Below are positions 26,296 to 36,883 of a stretch of DNA of 64,000 nucleotides, piece after piece. The notes under the pieces are model-generated. The model was not told the origin of the DNA. It did no database searches and saw only the letters and a program-made list of their open reading frames with translations. Position 1 is the first letter of the stretch, and each line of letters starts with the position of its first letter. Source of the stretch: Protula sp. h YS-2021 (Eukaryota; Annelida; Polychaeta; Sabellida; Serpulidae); assembly GCA_949752745.1 (NCBI GenBank), contig OX457029.1, positions 11,509,511 to 11,573,510 on the forward strand, read 5' to 3'. Both the position numbers and the translations under genes were made by a program.

Positions 26296-27124
26296 ATTTT
26301 TTACATTTTGTTGTTTTGACCAATATTTTCGCCGAATAGCCAAACAAAATGTTAGCCTGGTGGAAAATAGCCCGCAGAATATTCCTGCCAAATTTCAAAG
26401 CGCTCGAAGAGGATTTATAAGAACAGTAGCATTTCCAGTTTTCATAAATTTGACAGTTCTCAGCCAAGATGTTGGCCAAATCGCATAGGAAAATACAGGG
26501 CTTGTGAAAACTTCTCTAGGATACATCTTTCTTAAATTTCAAATCGATGGAATCGTATTTGCAGAAAGCTTTTGTGCTGTGAAATATGACCGTCTTAGGC
26601 CATTTTTCAAATTTCGTACAAATCGCTTATATAATAAAAGCTGGACGGAATACTATCAGGCGGACACTCCTGCCAGATTTCAAACAATAGGACCACGAAA
26701 ACATAGCACTTGGAAAAATTGCTAACACATACACACATTGAAAAACATATATGCCGTCGAACAGCGACGAACGCTGATAGTGCTAAAACATTAAATTTAA
26801 CAGCTGAAATCTACATCCGACGATTATATCAATGTCTACTATTATTAATTCATAGAGATCTTTAGCTATTTTACCTCCGCAAGCAAGAGCATTGCAGTAA
26901 ACTGGTATTGAAGATCCTTTCCACCAACTATGACAGTACGGACCACGAATGTAAGTGGTTGGATACCTTGAATCTAATGGGAAATTCAGTAAGCTTTTGC
27001 GATTATTTTTCAGTGTGACTGTCACGATTACTCTTACATAGGAAAGCAATTTTCAACTTTTGTTTTTGTTCAGTGTTTCAATTTAGAAGTGAATTCGTTC
27101 AAGAAGAAAAATGTATAACCTGTA

Positions 27125-27130
27125 TTTATT
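27125..27130 (-). terminator. Polyadenylation signal AATAAA
   Basis: AATAAA on the minus strand, 12 bases past the TAG of the EGF-module gene. The spacing gives a very short 3' untranslated region but is otherwise typical. Confidence 0.45.
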
Positions 27131-27142
27131 CTTTAGTTCTTC

Positions 27143-27465
27143 CTAGGGTGATTCTTGAAACATTGAAAGTCCAACATTGTGGTTAGAGAAATTATCTGTA
27201 GAGCCAGAATATAAATAATTATCTTTCTGGTGTCTACACTTCCCTGAAAATTAGTGGAAAATGAAATTAAACTGCTAGTAAAATGTTTGTGAAATGCCAT
27301 GACATGCTTAATGTATATTTTTATCAACAATAATCTGGAGTCATAAAAACTATCAGTTAAGAGGGGAATCGATTTAAATTTAATGTAGACATTGCATTAA
27401 GAGCAGCAGTATTCTTCAACTCTATCTGTTGCTGGAAGAACATTTTCCCAGCTTCAAAGGTTATG

Positions 27466-27560
<95 letters not shown>

Positions 27561-28097
27561 AGAGCCATGATTTGACAAAGGTTTTAAATGTTACGTCGAT
27601 TGCTGTGAAGTATGATTCGTATCCTTTAACACTCTTGTATTGCCTGTTGTGTGTTGATTGCATAGCATCAAATCATTTTTGTTTGTTTGAAATAGAAGTA
27701 ATCCCCGAGAACGTAGTACTTTATTAATATTATCAATTGACCCTTATTTTATTTATATTCTTATATAAAATTGGGCTTAATTTGTAGAAACATTGTAGAA
27801 ACATGCCATAGGTTAAGTTCAGCCTCTCAAACGTACTCATTGTTGTGCAACTGAAAGGTGTTTTATAAAAATTCAATTCCTATCCTCTGTTGTTTGGATA
27901 CTATTCTATCGTAAAACTAATGTACACGTTTTAGTCTTTGTAGCATTGTTGTAGTGGTAGTCAAGACGGTCAACACAACATGTACCTGACTCGCACAACA
28001 TTCCTTCGTAACCTTCATAGCACAGATAAGTACAGCTTTTGTACTTATCAACACATGGATGACCATTCAGACATTTAGTGGGTTGACAGCTCTCATT
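27143..28097 (-). CDS. 3' end of a gene with an EGF-like module
   Basis: Two exons are supported. Exon 28097-27986 follows GATTGTTACAG and encodes an EGF-like module of 37 residues with six cysteines (spacing C-x4-C-x5-C-x6-C-x3-C-x8-C, including LCYEGYEGMLC). The C4-C5 gap of three residues is longer than the usual one. It ends GAG TCA G|GTACAT in phase 1. Exon 27243-27143 follows TTTTCAG with two bases, begins KCRHQKDNYLYSGS and ends in TAG, with AATAAA shortly after. EGF modules are extracellular, so a secreted or membrane protein is expected, but no signal peptide or membrane helix is visible and the 5' exons were not found. An (AT)n tract sits in the intron between the two exons. Confidence 0.5.
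27468..27559. repeat. (AT)n microsatellite, about 46 repeats
   Basis: Uninterrupted AT dinucleotide tract. It creates long Ile-Tyr open frames on the minus strand that are not genes. Confidence 0.98.
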
Positions 28098-28600
28098 CTG
28101 TAACAATCTGACAGAGTGTTCATTATTTTATATCTTACAGTCTGCTATATATAACATTTTTGTGTGATCACTTAGCACTTGCATAAAAATACTAATAAAA
28201 GCCATACTTAATACTTCCTCTTGAAATCAGCCATGTTGTACACTGTTCGACACGATTTTGAACAAATTTTAACATTTTATTAAAACTGCTGTCTGTTAAA
28301 CCAAAACTGATAGAATTGTCTCTTAAAATAAGTCCCTCCAGTAGTAAGATGTAGGAAAGTCATCCATGGCTACATTAGTGCAATTCACATTGAGACAGAA
28401 ATTCGCTATTTTTGTGTAGAAAACTGTTTTTTATCTGATTTATCTGCCAAAGTCGGTAACACTTTCTTAATTTGTTTTCTTAGTTTCTTTACAATTTTAA
28501 TTAATTGCAAATAAAAGCCATACAATCAAAAGTAAATTTCATCAAAACAATACTAATAAATAGGTTTAAAATATTTTCATGGTAAAAATATGTTGACTAA

Positions 28601-28709
28601 ATGTATGATCGATTTATTTATACAAGAAAAGCCTCGGATAAAGATATTTCCAGATATTCAGATGTGGAATTTCATCTGAAAAAGTACCCACTCGATGGCG
28701 ATGTATATG
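28601..28709 (+). CDS. Candidate first coding exon, unassigned
   Basis: Directly after an in-frame TAA, an ATG opens 36 codons ending at a good donor (TAT G|GTAAGC, phase 1). The peptide includes RKASDKDISRYSDVEFHLKK and is charged and Tyr-containing, unlike the local AT-driven frames. No following exon starting with two bases was identified. A chance frame remains quite possible. Confidence 0.22.
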
Positions 28710-28749
28710 GTAAGCGTGTAAGATCTGGTAAATGCATAAACGGCTTAAT

Positions 28750-29302
28750 TTGTTTCTAGTCTTGATTCATTGGTACATTGCAGTAGCGTTTCAGTTGTTT
28801 ATTATCTCATGCGGTGTCTATTCTGTACATCAAACGTTATGTGGATCTGAATAGGGATTTTTACAAAGGTAATTTGGATTGGAAGAGACACATATCGTGT
28901 TTTGGCACTAATTGTTTGAAATAATCAAATGCTTGACCTGCAATAAATTAAACAAGGCATGCATAACAATTTCAGCATACTATGCATTACTGCTACTCGA
29001 CAAACATAAGAAGTGTTATCAAGAATGCAGTCATATGTAATGGAAATTTTCTTAATTTCACAGACGACTTAATTAAATTCATTCGGTTATAAAATTTAAT
29101 GTAATTGGTATGGCAATTAGCATCAAGAACATGGTAACAGTATGACAAGAAAGACTGACAAGACAGAAAATAAAAGCTAGATTAAACTATGCGTTTCATA
29201 CTTTTCTGAGTGACGTTACATACGAAATAAAAAACTTCAAATGAGCGGCACGTGCGTGCTAATATATGAATACACTTGCTCAAAATAAATGAATATATCG
29301 TT

Positions 29303-29391
<89 letters not shown>

Positions 29392-31320
29392 GTTTGTTGA
29401 AAAAGTAATAAGTACATAATTTACAATATATGCCATAATATCCTCCTGGCATTAACAATGGACACCATCTTGTTACACAGTTCACTTGAACACTGTACTA
29501 TGTGCACATTGAGATTATGCAAAACGAAACACCATGCTACCTTGTCAAATCTTACAGGAATGCTGTGAGAGACGAAAACACTAAACATTAGATTATAACC
29601 TTTTAAAGCAATCTACTAACCGTAATTATGGCATTTACTCCCTCGGGTCCTTTGGCAATGCATGGTCTTTTAAGGGAAACGTGTTGTTTTTTTCATTACA
29701 ACACACATCCTGTACGTGAGTGGTAGCTCGTACAATATTAAGTCAATGTTTAGGGTTAATATATTGACCAATAATATAGAAGTCGTAAATACTTGGATGG
29801 AGAGCCACAGCCAATTCGATATAGATGCAACCAAAATATTGTCTGCTAAGAAGAACTGTTGAAGATGTGCAAAAATCAAAATACAAAACATCAACTGCTA
29901 AATTTCATGCAGTGTAAACCTGCAGTCCTCAAAGTTCTGTTAAGGCAAATGCTATGAAGCATTTTTTAAACCTCGGGCCGGTAACGAGTTCTGACACCGC
30001 GCTATCCTCACACCTCAGCATACATACACTTGAGTAAAGAGTGTCGGTCTTGGCAAAATTAAACATATCTATGCACACACTGACATTTGTTTCCCAAACT
30101 ATTCAATCATGCATCTAAAAAGTATTCCAAATAAAACATCATGTGCAGTTGAGGGGGTGATTTGAAGGTCATCAATATCAAAAGTTTCTTCCCATATAGA
30201 GAGCGAAGCCCACTCTGTGGTAAAGTCTCTATGCCAATGTATAATCCAGTAGTTCTGAAGCAGTCGGGTATAGCCTTGCTAGTTTTTTAAAACAGATACG
30301 GTTCCCTTATCATAAACATCTATACAACTTTTAAACTTTGAGACTCATTACATTAATCTACCTGTGTAGCTGTGTGTTCATATCAGTCAGTTTGCTTAAC
30401 ATCGTATATGCATTCCTCGGTATGCAATTTTTGGGAGTTTTCAAAAACATTTCATACCAAGAATATTGAAGTTGTTTTATTAGCATATTTTATGCTCTCA
30501 AAATTTTATTTTATAAATTAAAGCAGTAACATAATTTTTGTAGGACATTGTACTGCATGTGCGATTAAAGCTTTTGCTATTTGTTTGACAGTGAATATAT
30601 TCTTTCGTTTTTTACATATGAGTTCACAAGTAAGGTTTTGGTCGTGTTTCGATTACATTTCGGAAGCTGAGCATTTTAGGTATTTTTTTATCTTTCTTAT
30701 TCGCATTTTATATTATTGAATTTATTATTTAATATGCTATATAAGTACAGCATCCAATATTAGGATAGCAGTTGTAACGCGTCGCATAATTAAAATGCTA
30801 AAATCTGGAAGATGCATACACGCTCTATACCGTAATGATTATGTCTGTGATTGCATATGAGCAGTTTATTAAAAGAAATATTGCACTTAAAGCGCCCGCT
30901 GACAGCTCGTGACATGCCTCATAGGAAATATGCAATACTCTAGGATACTACAACGGTACTACAAATAAACATGTCAGATTCACATGTACCTGTTGACCAA
31001 ATCAGGTGCAATATTTTGACACAAAGGCAAATAACCGAATTCAAAATAAACTTTTCCGTTTTGAAAAAAATACAGATCGGAGCCCGAAACCAAGGATAAT
31101 CTTAATTCTATTCAGTGAATAGTTCGGCCTGAATGGATATATGAATTTAATTTTACATTAATTTAAGCGACCAATTGTAACATGCATTCAGAAAGACTTG
31201 CCTCTATTTCCTTCATGCTGGTGATGATATCCCGGCAAAAGAAGAGGGGCACTCACCTACCAACTAGTTACCATGTGCGTCCATGATTTTTTGAAAAAAA
31301 AACTCTAAATGCAGAGTTTT
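28750..31320. other. Non-coding stretch
   Basis: No gene recognised. A minus-strand frame near 29860-29770 (IYIELAVALHPSIYDFYIIG) faintly recalls the core strand of discoidin/fucolectin-type domains, but it has no convincing splice partners and is not called. Confidence 0.45.
29308..29389. repeat. (AT)n microsatellite
   Basis: Uninterrupted AT dinucleotide tract of about 41 repeats. Confidence 0.98.
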
Positions 31321-31329
31321 ACTTTTGAA

Positions 31330-31520
31330 ATAATACCCCATTTCCGACTAAACGTAGGGCACAGTAATGAAAGAACTTCTCTTGTTGTGGGAAACACGGC
31401 GTACTGAATGAAAATTTCCCTTTTTAACGAAATTGGCATTCTGCGTGGCTTCTACTGACCTGAAACTCATACCTTTTTGGGAGACGTATTATAACACATA
31501 TGATACCAAGTGTCCGCAAC
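31330..31520. repeat. Dispersed repeat family R1, copy 1
   Basis: Shares with copies near 36.1, 38.6, 60.7 and 63.0 kb the order: gaaagaa..., gaaacacgg-gtactgaatgaa, tttccctttttaacgaaatt, and a ggcattctg-gtgg segment. This copy also shares with the 63.0-kb copy a tail resembling gtattataacacatatgata. It is non-coding in every copy and has no recognised family. Confidence 0.65.
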
Positions 31521-32514
31521 CGGGACTGATATATAATTAATATAAAGCTATACAGTTTCATAATTTTCATTTTATTCATTACAAAGTAACCGATAATGCT
31601 CGAATAGTCTTGCCATAGAAACGGACTTTTACCAGTTAACGATGCGCCAATATTGCACAATAAACAATTAGTAAAGAATAGATTTCACAATGCCTTGAAT
31701 TTGTTAATGAACATTTATCTAAGAATATAGCAAAATATTTCGGTCAGTGCAGTCATCAAAATCTCATCTTAATTATGTTTTAACACTTTCTGATATAATC
31801 ATCTAGACTAGTTAGCTACTATTAATAGCAATTTAAATACAGGGATTCAGACTGCAAGAAAATGCTTGCATTTGTTAGTTAGGTCTTCCTAAGCTATTGG
31901 TTAGTACTGTTCATTTCAATAGTTTATAACCTTGTTAAGCAATCAATTCGTCCATTATATATTGATTTACATTTTTAAATTGAATGTTTGAACATAACAA
32001 GCAAAAAAAATCAACCTTTCAAATGTGCATATATTTTGTAATGCCAGCGTCTAAAATATCTGTAATCCCGGTTGTCAAAATTAGCAAGTAATTGTTTAAA
32101 ATTCAGTTTATTGTGGTTTCCCCAGACATTGCGCATGTTGAGATGCCACGTTCCATCCAATCGCATCATGTGCAATGTCTAGGGAAACCAAAATAAACGG
32201 AACTTTAAACATTTGCTTCCTTTTTTATTTAAAAGTTATACAAATTACCTCAAAACATAGTAATTGGGTCCTTTATAAAACCAAGGAAAATCGTTTTCTT
32301 TTTATGTCACAATGTGGAACCGTTGATATTTTTATTTTGGCGATAACGCAAATGATCCAATGTTATCTAATCAGTATCGAGAAAAGTTTCCGTTTATCTT
32401 ATTAGTGTTTTTGAGTACTTTATCAATATATTGTAGGTGCAAATAAACGAATGGTTGACGAACAAATAGAAGGTATACAAATTCAATATATGTTTATTTT
32501 TTTCAAAACCGTTC

Positions 32515-32700
32515 GGGGTGACTGTTAGTTCTTGTACTTTGCGGGTTGGTGTGTTAGGCCCAAGTTCGTGGGTTTAAATCAGACTTGAAGTAGTAACGAT
32601 GGATTGGCGTTTCCTTCAATTGCCCGATCAATCAAGTAAGATGACCTCTCACAGTATACAAAGTTAAGTCTTTCGGCTATCCCATTTAAAAACTATAGTG
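32515..32700 (+). mobile_element. tRNA-derived SINE-like element
   Basis: A tRNA-like head contains an A-box-like ggttggtgtgttaggcc and, about 30 bases on, a B-box-like gggtttaaatca. A non-tRNA body follows (gatggattggcgtttccttc, then a segment with gatgacctctcacagtatac). The layout of a tRNA head followed by an unrelated body is that of a SINE. No target-site duplication was identified. Confidence 0.4.
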
Positions 32701-34930
32701 TGCGTAGATTCCACAAACTGATTTGCTATTCCGCGTCTAGAAAAGCATAAATTAGTCAATGAATATTGATCCTTATACTTCATGGGTCATAAAATGCTGT
32801 GAGGCACAAAAGCAAATCACAATGTTGAGTCTCAAAACTTAGGAGGTGTGCGTGCCTTTGTGTGTACATACGCCTGTATGTTGGAGAAACCTTCCATAAC
32901 CACTCGGTTTTATTTCTATTCATTTTGACATCACACATAATTGGCCCGGATGAAATTTATCATTCAGATATTACGTTTTTGCCAGAATTATCATATTCAA
33001 ATTGAAATCCTATTTTTCTAGTCTTGGCCGGATAACGCTTAAAATTAAAAATTTTGTTTGTTACATTAACATCATGCGTAAGAATTAAAAACCTTAAAAC
33101 GTATGCTTGCTATGTTAAAAACAGATAAGCCTGTTAAACAAAAATTATTCATAAAATAAAAAAATAAAATTATGCCTGTTATACTAAAACTTTGCTTGAA
33201 AACTAAAAAATAAAATTAAGAATGTTATATAAAAATTATGCTTAAAAATTAAAAAATAAAGTTATTAAAATTATGCATAAAAATTTGACAATTATGCCTC
33301 TTATGTTAAAGCTATACTGCAAAATGTTGGTGAAAATGAATGGAATTGCTATAGGTTTAAAGCTGTGGTTCTTTTGGTACCCTAGAAACCCTTTACATTT
33401 TATTTTTAGCATATTCATTGCTGGCTGAAAGCGAGTAAACAGTATGTGTAAAGAAAAGGTAATATGCATGGCCTTTAGAAGAGGACCCCTTGCACATCGA
33501 TTTCCAGTTCTAATCGGTTCAGTCCATTATAATAATGAACAACGTATAGTAAGGCAGTGAAATCGCACATCAATTTCCAGTCCTATTCGCTTTAATTGAT
33601 CCTAATAACGAATAAGGTTTTGTATAGGAATGAATGCATAAAAATAGGAACAAAGTTGGATCGGGCGAAAAAAATGGACACGACAGTAAAAGACCATGTA
33701 AAACACACCATAGTCAGTTTTAAAATGCCAATACTAATTTCTTCTCTTGAACTGGCAATACATTAAAATTTGCCGGACTGTTAAAAGCAAGTTACACATC
33801 AGCTAGTATTGTAATTTAAAAATATATTTGTGTGACATAAAGCGATCCAAAAAACGCAGATTTATATAAAATGTAGCTAAATATTTGTTACTTGTTTCTT
33901 CTTACAGTAGATGTTTATTGCAGAATTGTTTTGATTCACGACTTTTTTCTATACAAAACCTGATATCATATCTGGCTTTCAAAGAAAGGTATGTTTCGAC
34001 AGCAGGGTTTGACTTTGAATCGTGCCTACGGTCGTTCTTTTCGTAAAGACTAAAATCACTAAAATCAAGAACACTTTTCAGACAAACTTTGAAGAAAGCA
34101 ACTTTGCTGAGATATTAAGAAAGTCAGTCCATATTCCTCAAATAGATTGCCTTGTTACTGAGCAGTCTAAGAATGTTTGTTTTTCTTATGTATCAGAATT
34201 GTATCTAGTTGATGCTAAATGATTTCCGACATAAAATGGAAAGGGAGCGTAGTCGATTGAAAGGTGTGAAAGCTTGAAAAATCTAATATAAACTCTGCAG
34301 ATAGTCTTTTCCATGAAAATGCAATCTTAAGATACTTATTTTATTCGCATCTGATATGGCATTTAATGCTTCTTTGAGATGATCAATCTTGATGGTCTTT
34401 ATTCTCTTCATTTGCAACTTGGAATAAATTTGTAGTTATTCTGGAGACTCTTTTTTCGTTTTTCTTCTTTTATTTGTATGGTTTTTAGAAAACTTCTTTG
34501 CTGTTTGATGTAGGAAAGCGAAATCTGAGGATAGCAAGACTTTCCTGATTTTCTCTTTGTTTTACATTGAACGTCAAGGTCAAAAAAATTTTTTTCTCAA
34601 TTTTTTTTCCACAAAACTCTTACTTGACTATAAGTCAGAGGAGCTTCCCATATGGCACACTTATTTTTCACAATTATCTCGATTTTAAGTTTGTTGAAAG
34701 TGAATTTGAGAATTTCGTCAAATCCGCATAAAAGATCAAATAAACTTTAAACTGATACCATCTTTTTCACAAAGAGATCTGATTTATGCATTCCTATCGC
34801 ACATACAACTAAGCGCGTCACACCAATAGATCCCTCAAAATTCGTTCTCACCCAAACCCTATTCGCCACATCTCACATATCATGAAATGAAAAGAACAGA
34901 ACTCTAAATCCGCCAAAATGCGCTACACGG

Positions 34931-34984
<54 letters not shown>
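34931..34984. repeat. (ATG)n trinucleotide microsatellite
   Basis: About 18 perfect TGA/GAT repeats. It encodes a Ser run in a minus-strand open frame (34904-35191) that has no other support as a gene. Confidence 0.98.
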
Positions 34985-34986
<2 letters not shown>

Positions 34987-36089
34987 CCAGTTCCTCAAAA
35001 TAATGAATTCTATGCATTTCCGAAAGAAAAGCTTTTCCATTAGCATGGAGCATTTTCAAAAAGAGTAGTTTGGCTCCTTTAACAAACAACAAACATTGTA
35101 CGTCCTCAATATCAGCCAATAAACACATATTATTAACATTAATAATCGTGTTTTTAAAAAACAAAAAATTTCTTTGTGAAACCCTTTCCATGTTTCAATG
35201 CATCAACACCAATTTCAACCTTAGATTACCATTAGTGCTAGAATGTATATTTTTCATTCATTATGTATTTGAATAATTGAAAGAAGCATGATTAAGAGAT
35301 ATGACATTTGTGATTTATTATTAATTCATCTGGGCCATACAAATGGTAATTTACAAGTGAATTCAAGTAGCCATGTTATACGCAGAGAGAACAGGTAAAA
35401 CATAAACGCCAGATACGTATACAGGATGTTTATATATTCCATATCTTTGAGTAAATGCAACCTGACAGAAAGAGAATGTGTGTTGTCAAATTTTCAAGAC
35501 TAATATCTAGCTCTAGTAAACTTTGCTTTTAATCTGTTTACCAGGTAGAGTCGTATGAGCCCTTTGGGGTCAAGGAGGCACTTGCCAATTTCCTCTAAAA
35601 CAGGGTGTAATTTTTATTTATTATTCCTTTCACAAACCAGGTGGTGGGGGTTCTTTCGGAACTGCGTTTGAGTAAAAAGGCGTTGCTATTTCAAACCTAA
35701 AACTCTGTATATGGGGTCGATTTAAAAAGCCATGAACAGGCATGGTAACCAGCTGATATGTAATATCTGTTGATCTGTTGAATACATGCATTTACATGAG
35801 TTTATTTACAGTTACTCTTTTTTGGAGGTGGGAATAAGTTAGTTAGTTTACTGTAAAAATTAATAGTTTTAATATATTGTAAATGCGACTTATCCATAAA
35901 ATGATGGTCCGAGAATTGCTTAATGTGAAGCAATCAACTTTTGATTTTTGGACAATTTAATCATTTATCAAGTTATTTGCAAATAACATTAACTGCACAC
36001 TCCCTGGGAGGCCAGTGTTAACATGCGTCTATTACTTTTGAGACCGACCGTTAAAGTACATATATTGAAATAATTCGATCATTTTAATC

Positions 36090-36215
36090 AAACGGGAGGA
36101 CAGTTCTGAAAGAAGCATCTTTATTGTGAAAAACACGGAATACTGAATGAAAGTTATCCCTTTTACCGACAATGGAACTCCGTGCGGCCTTCATCTAACC
36201 TCGAAATTGCCACAT
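36090..36215. repeat. Dispersed repeat family R1, copy 2
   Basis: Contains agttctgaaagaagcatctt, aaaaacacggaatactgaat and ggaactccgtgcggcctt. It lies in the 3' flank of receptor A. Confidence 0.65.
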
Positions 36216-36582
36216 TCTACTTCTTTTTCTTTATTACACCTGCCACCAAACTAGTGGCAGCAGCTGGATTATTTCATGATAAATAAGTGACTTCTATTTT
36301 TCATATAAGGCGGCATATAGACGGTGGTGTTCATAACGTTTATATACGAGTAAGGTTACGCTATCATCAAGAACATGTAATTATAAGCTCAAGTAATCTG
36401 ATTTGCTTCGCTAAAAATATAACTGATTTAAAGTCCAATGTGATTGCATATTATTCTACATCTCTTATGGTGATACAAAGCTAAATACGACACTCTGATA
36501 TCATTTGATAGGAGCTATGTTACTCTCTGTATGATCTACAGATGCACTGCTATGTATCAGTCTATTGCTTGCAAGTACATGT

Positions 36583-36776
36583 CTGGAGTGGTATTCTGCT
36601 CTGTCCTTATTTTTAAGGACGTCCTTATTCTTGAGATTAGATGGTTCATCCTTAAATTTTATCCTGATTTTTAAAAGACTTTGTTAAGTTTGAACATAGA
36701 GCAGAATAGCTTATTTATCCTATTTTTAAAAATAAGAACATCCTTAAAATAAGGACAAAGCAGAATACCACTCCAG
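36583..36776. mobile_element. MITE-like insertion with long terminal inverted repeats
   Basis: A 194-bp element in the 3' flank of receptor A. The first 18 bases (CTGGAGTGGTATTCTGCT) are matched in inverted order by the last 18 with no mismatch, and pairing continues with few mismatches to about 50 bases. The centre shows no coding capacity. The homologous site beside receptor B lacks it: there caagtttatttctg runs directly into gtattattcttcac. The flanking CTG/CAG may be an altered 3-bp target duplication, but this is uncertain, so no superfamily is assigned. Confidence 0.85.
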
Positions 36777-36883
36777 GTATTATTCTTCCCATTAAGCCAT
36801 ATTAAATCAAACGCGCTTTGGCTTTTTTATTTATTTGTCGTACATGGAAGATAGATCATGATCATCAGATGCGTGTTCGTCTA

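Larger units (their letters stand above)
22330..27120. other. Mostly non-coding stretch
   Basis: No gene was established. Minus-strand coding-like pieces exist at about 24296-24252 (after TTTTCAG and ending at GTGAGT, reading ECMSESGVYNGSM) and about 24249-24153 (ending in a stop, including KWQGYLTLHGDLG), but their frames do not join convincingly. A minus-strand frame near 26970-26870 (PYCHSWWKGSSIPVYCN, then a donor at CGGAG|GTAAAA) has coding-like composition but no partner. All are left unassigned. Confidence 0.45.
31530..35460. other. Non-coding stretch
   Basis: Apart from the SINE-like element near 32.6 kb and the trinucleotide tract near 34.95 kb, nothing was recognised. Local open frames such as 32175-32405 plus and 33242-33469 minus are short and AT-driven. 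Confidence 0.55.

Noticed and set aside
27357..27663. Minus-strand frames with long Ile-Tyr runs
   Set aside because: Translations of the (AT)n microsatellite; the flanks carry no independent coding evidence.
29770..29860. Possible discoidin/fucolectin-like domain fragment
   Set aside because: A single 20-residue resemblance, stopped by a TGA shortly after, without acceptor/donor pairs of matching phase.
34904..35191. 95-codon minus-strand frame with a Ser run
   Set aside because: Ser run comes from the (ATG)n tract; no splice sites, motif or conserved composition around it.
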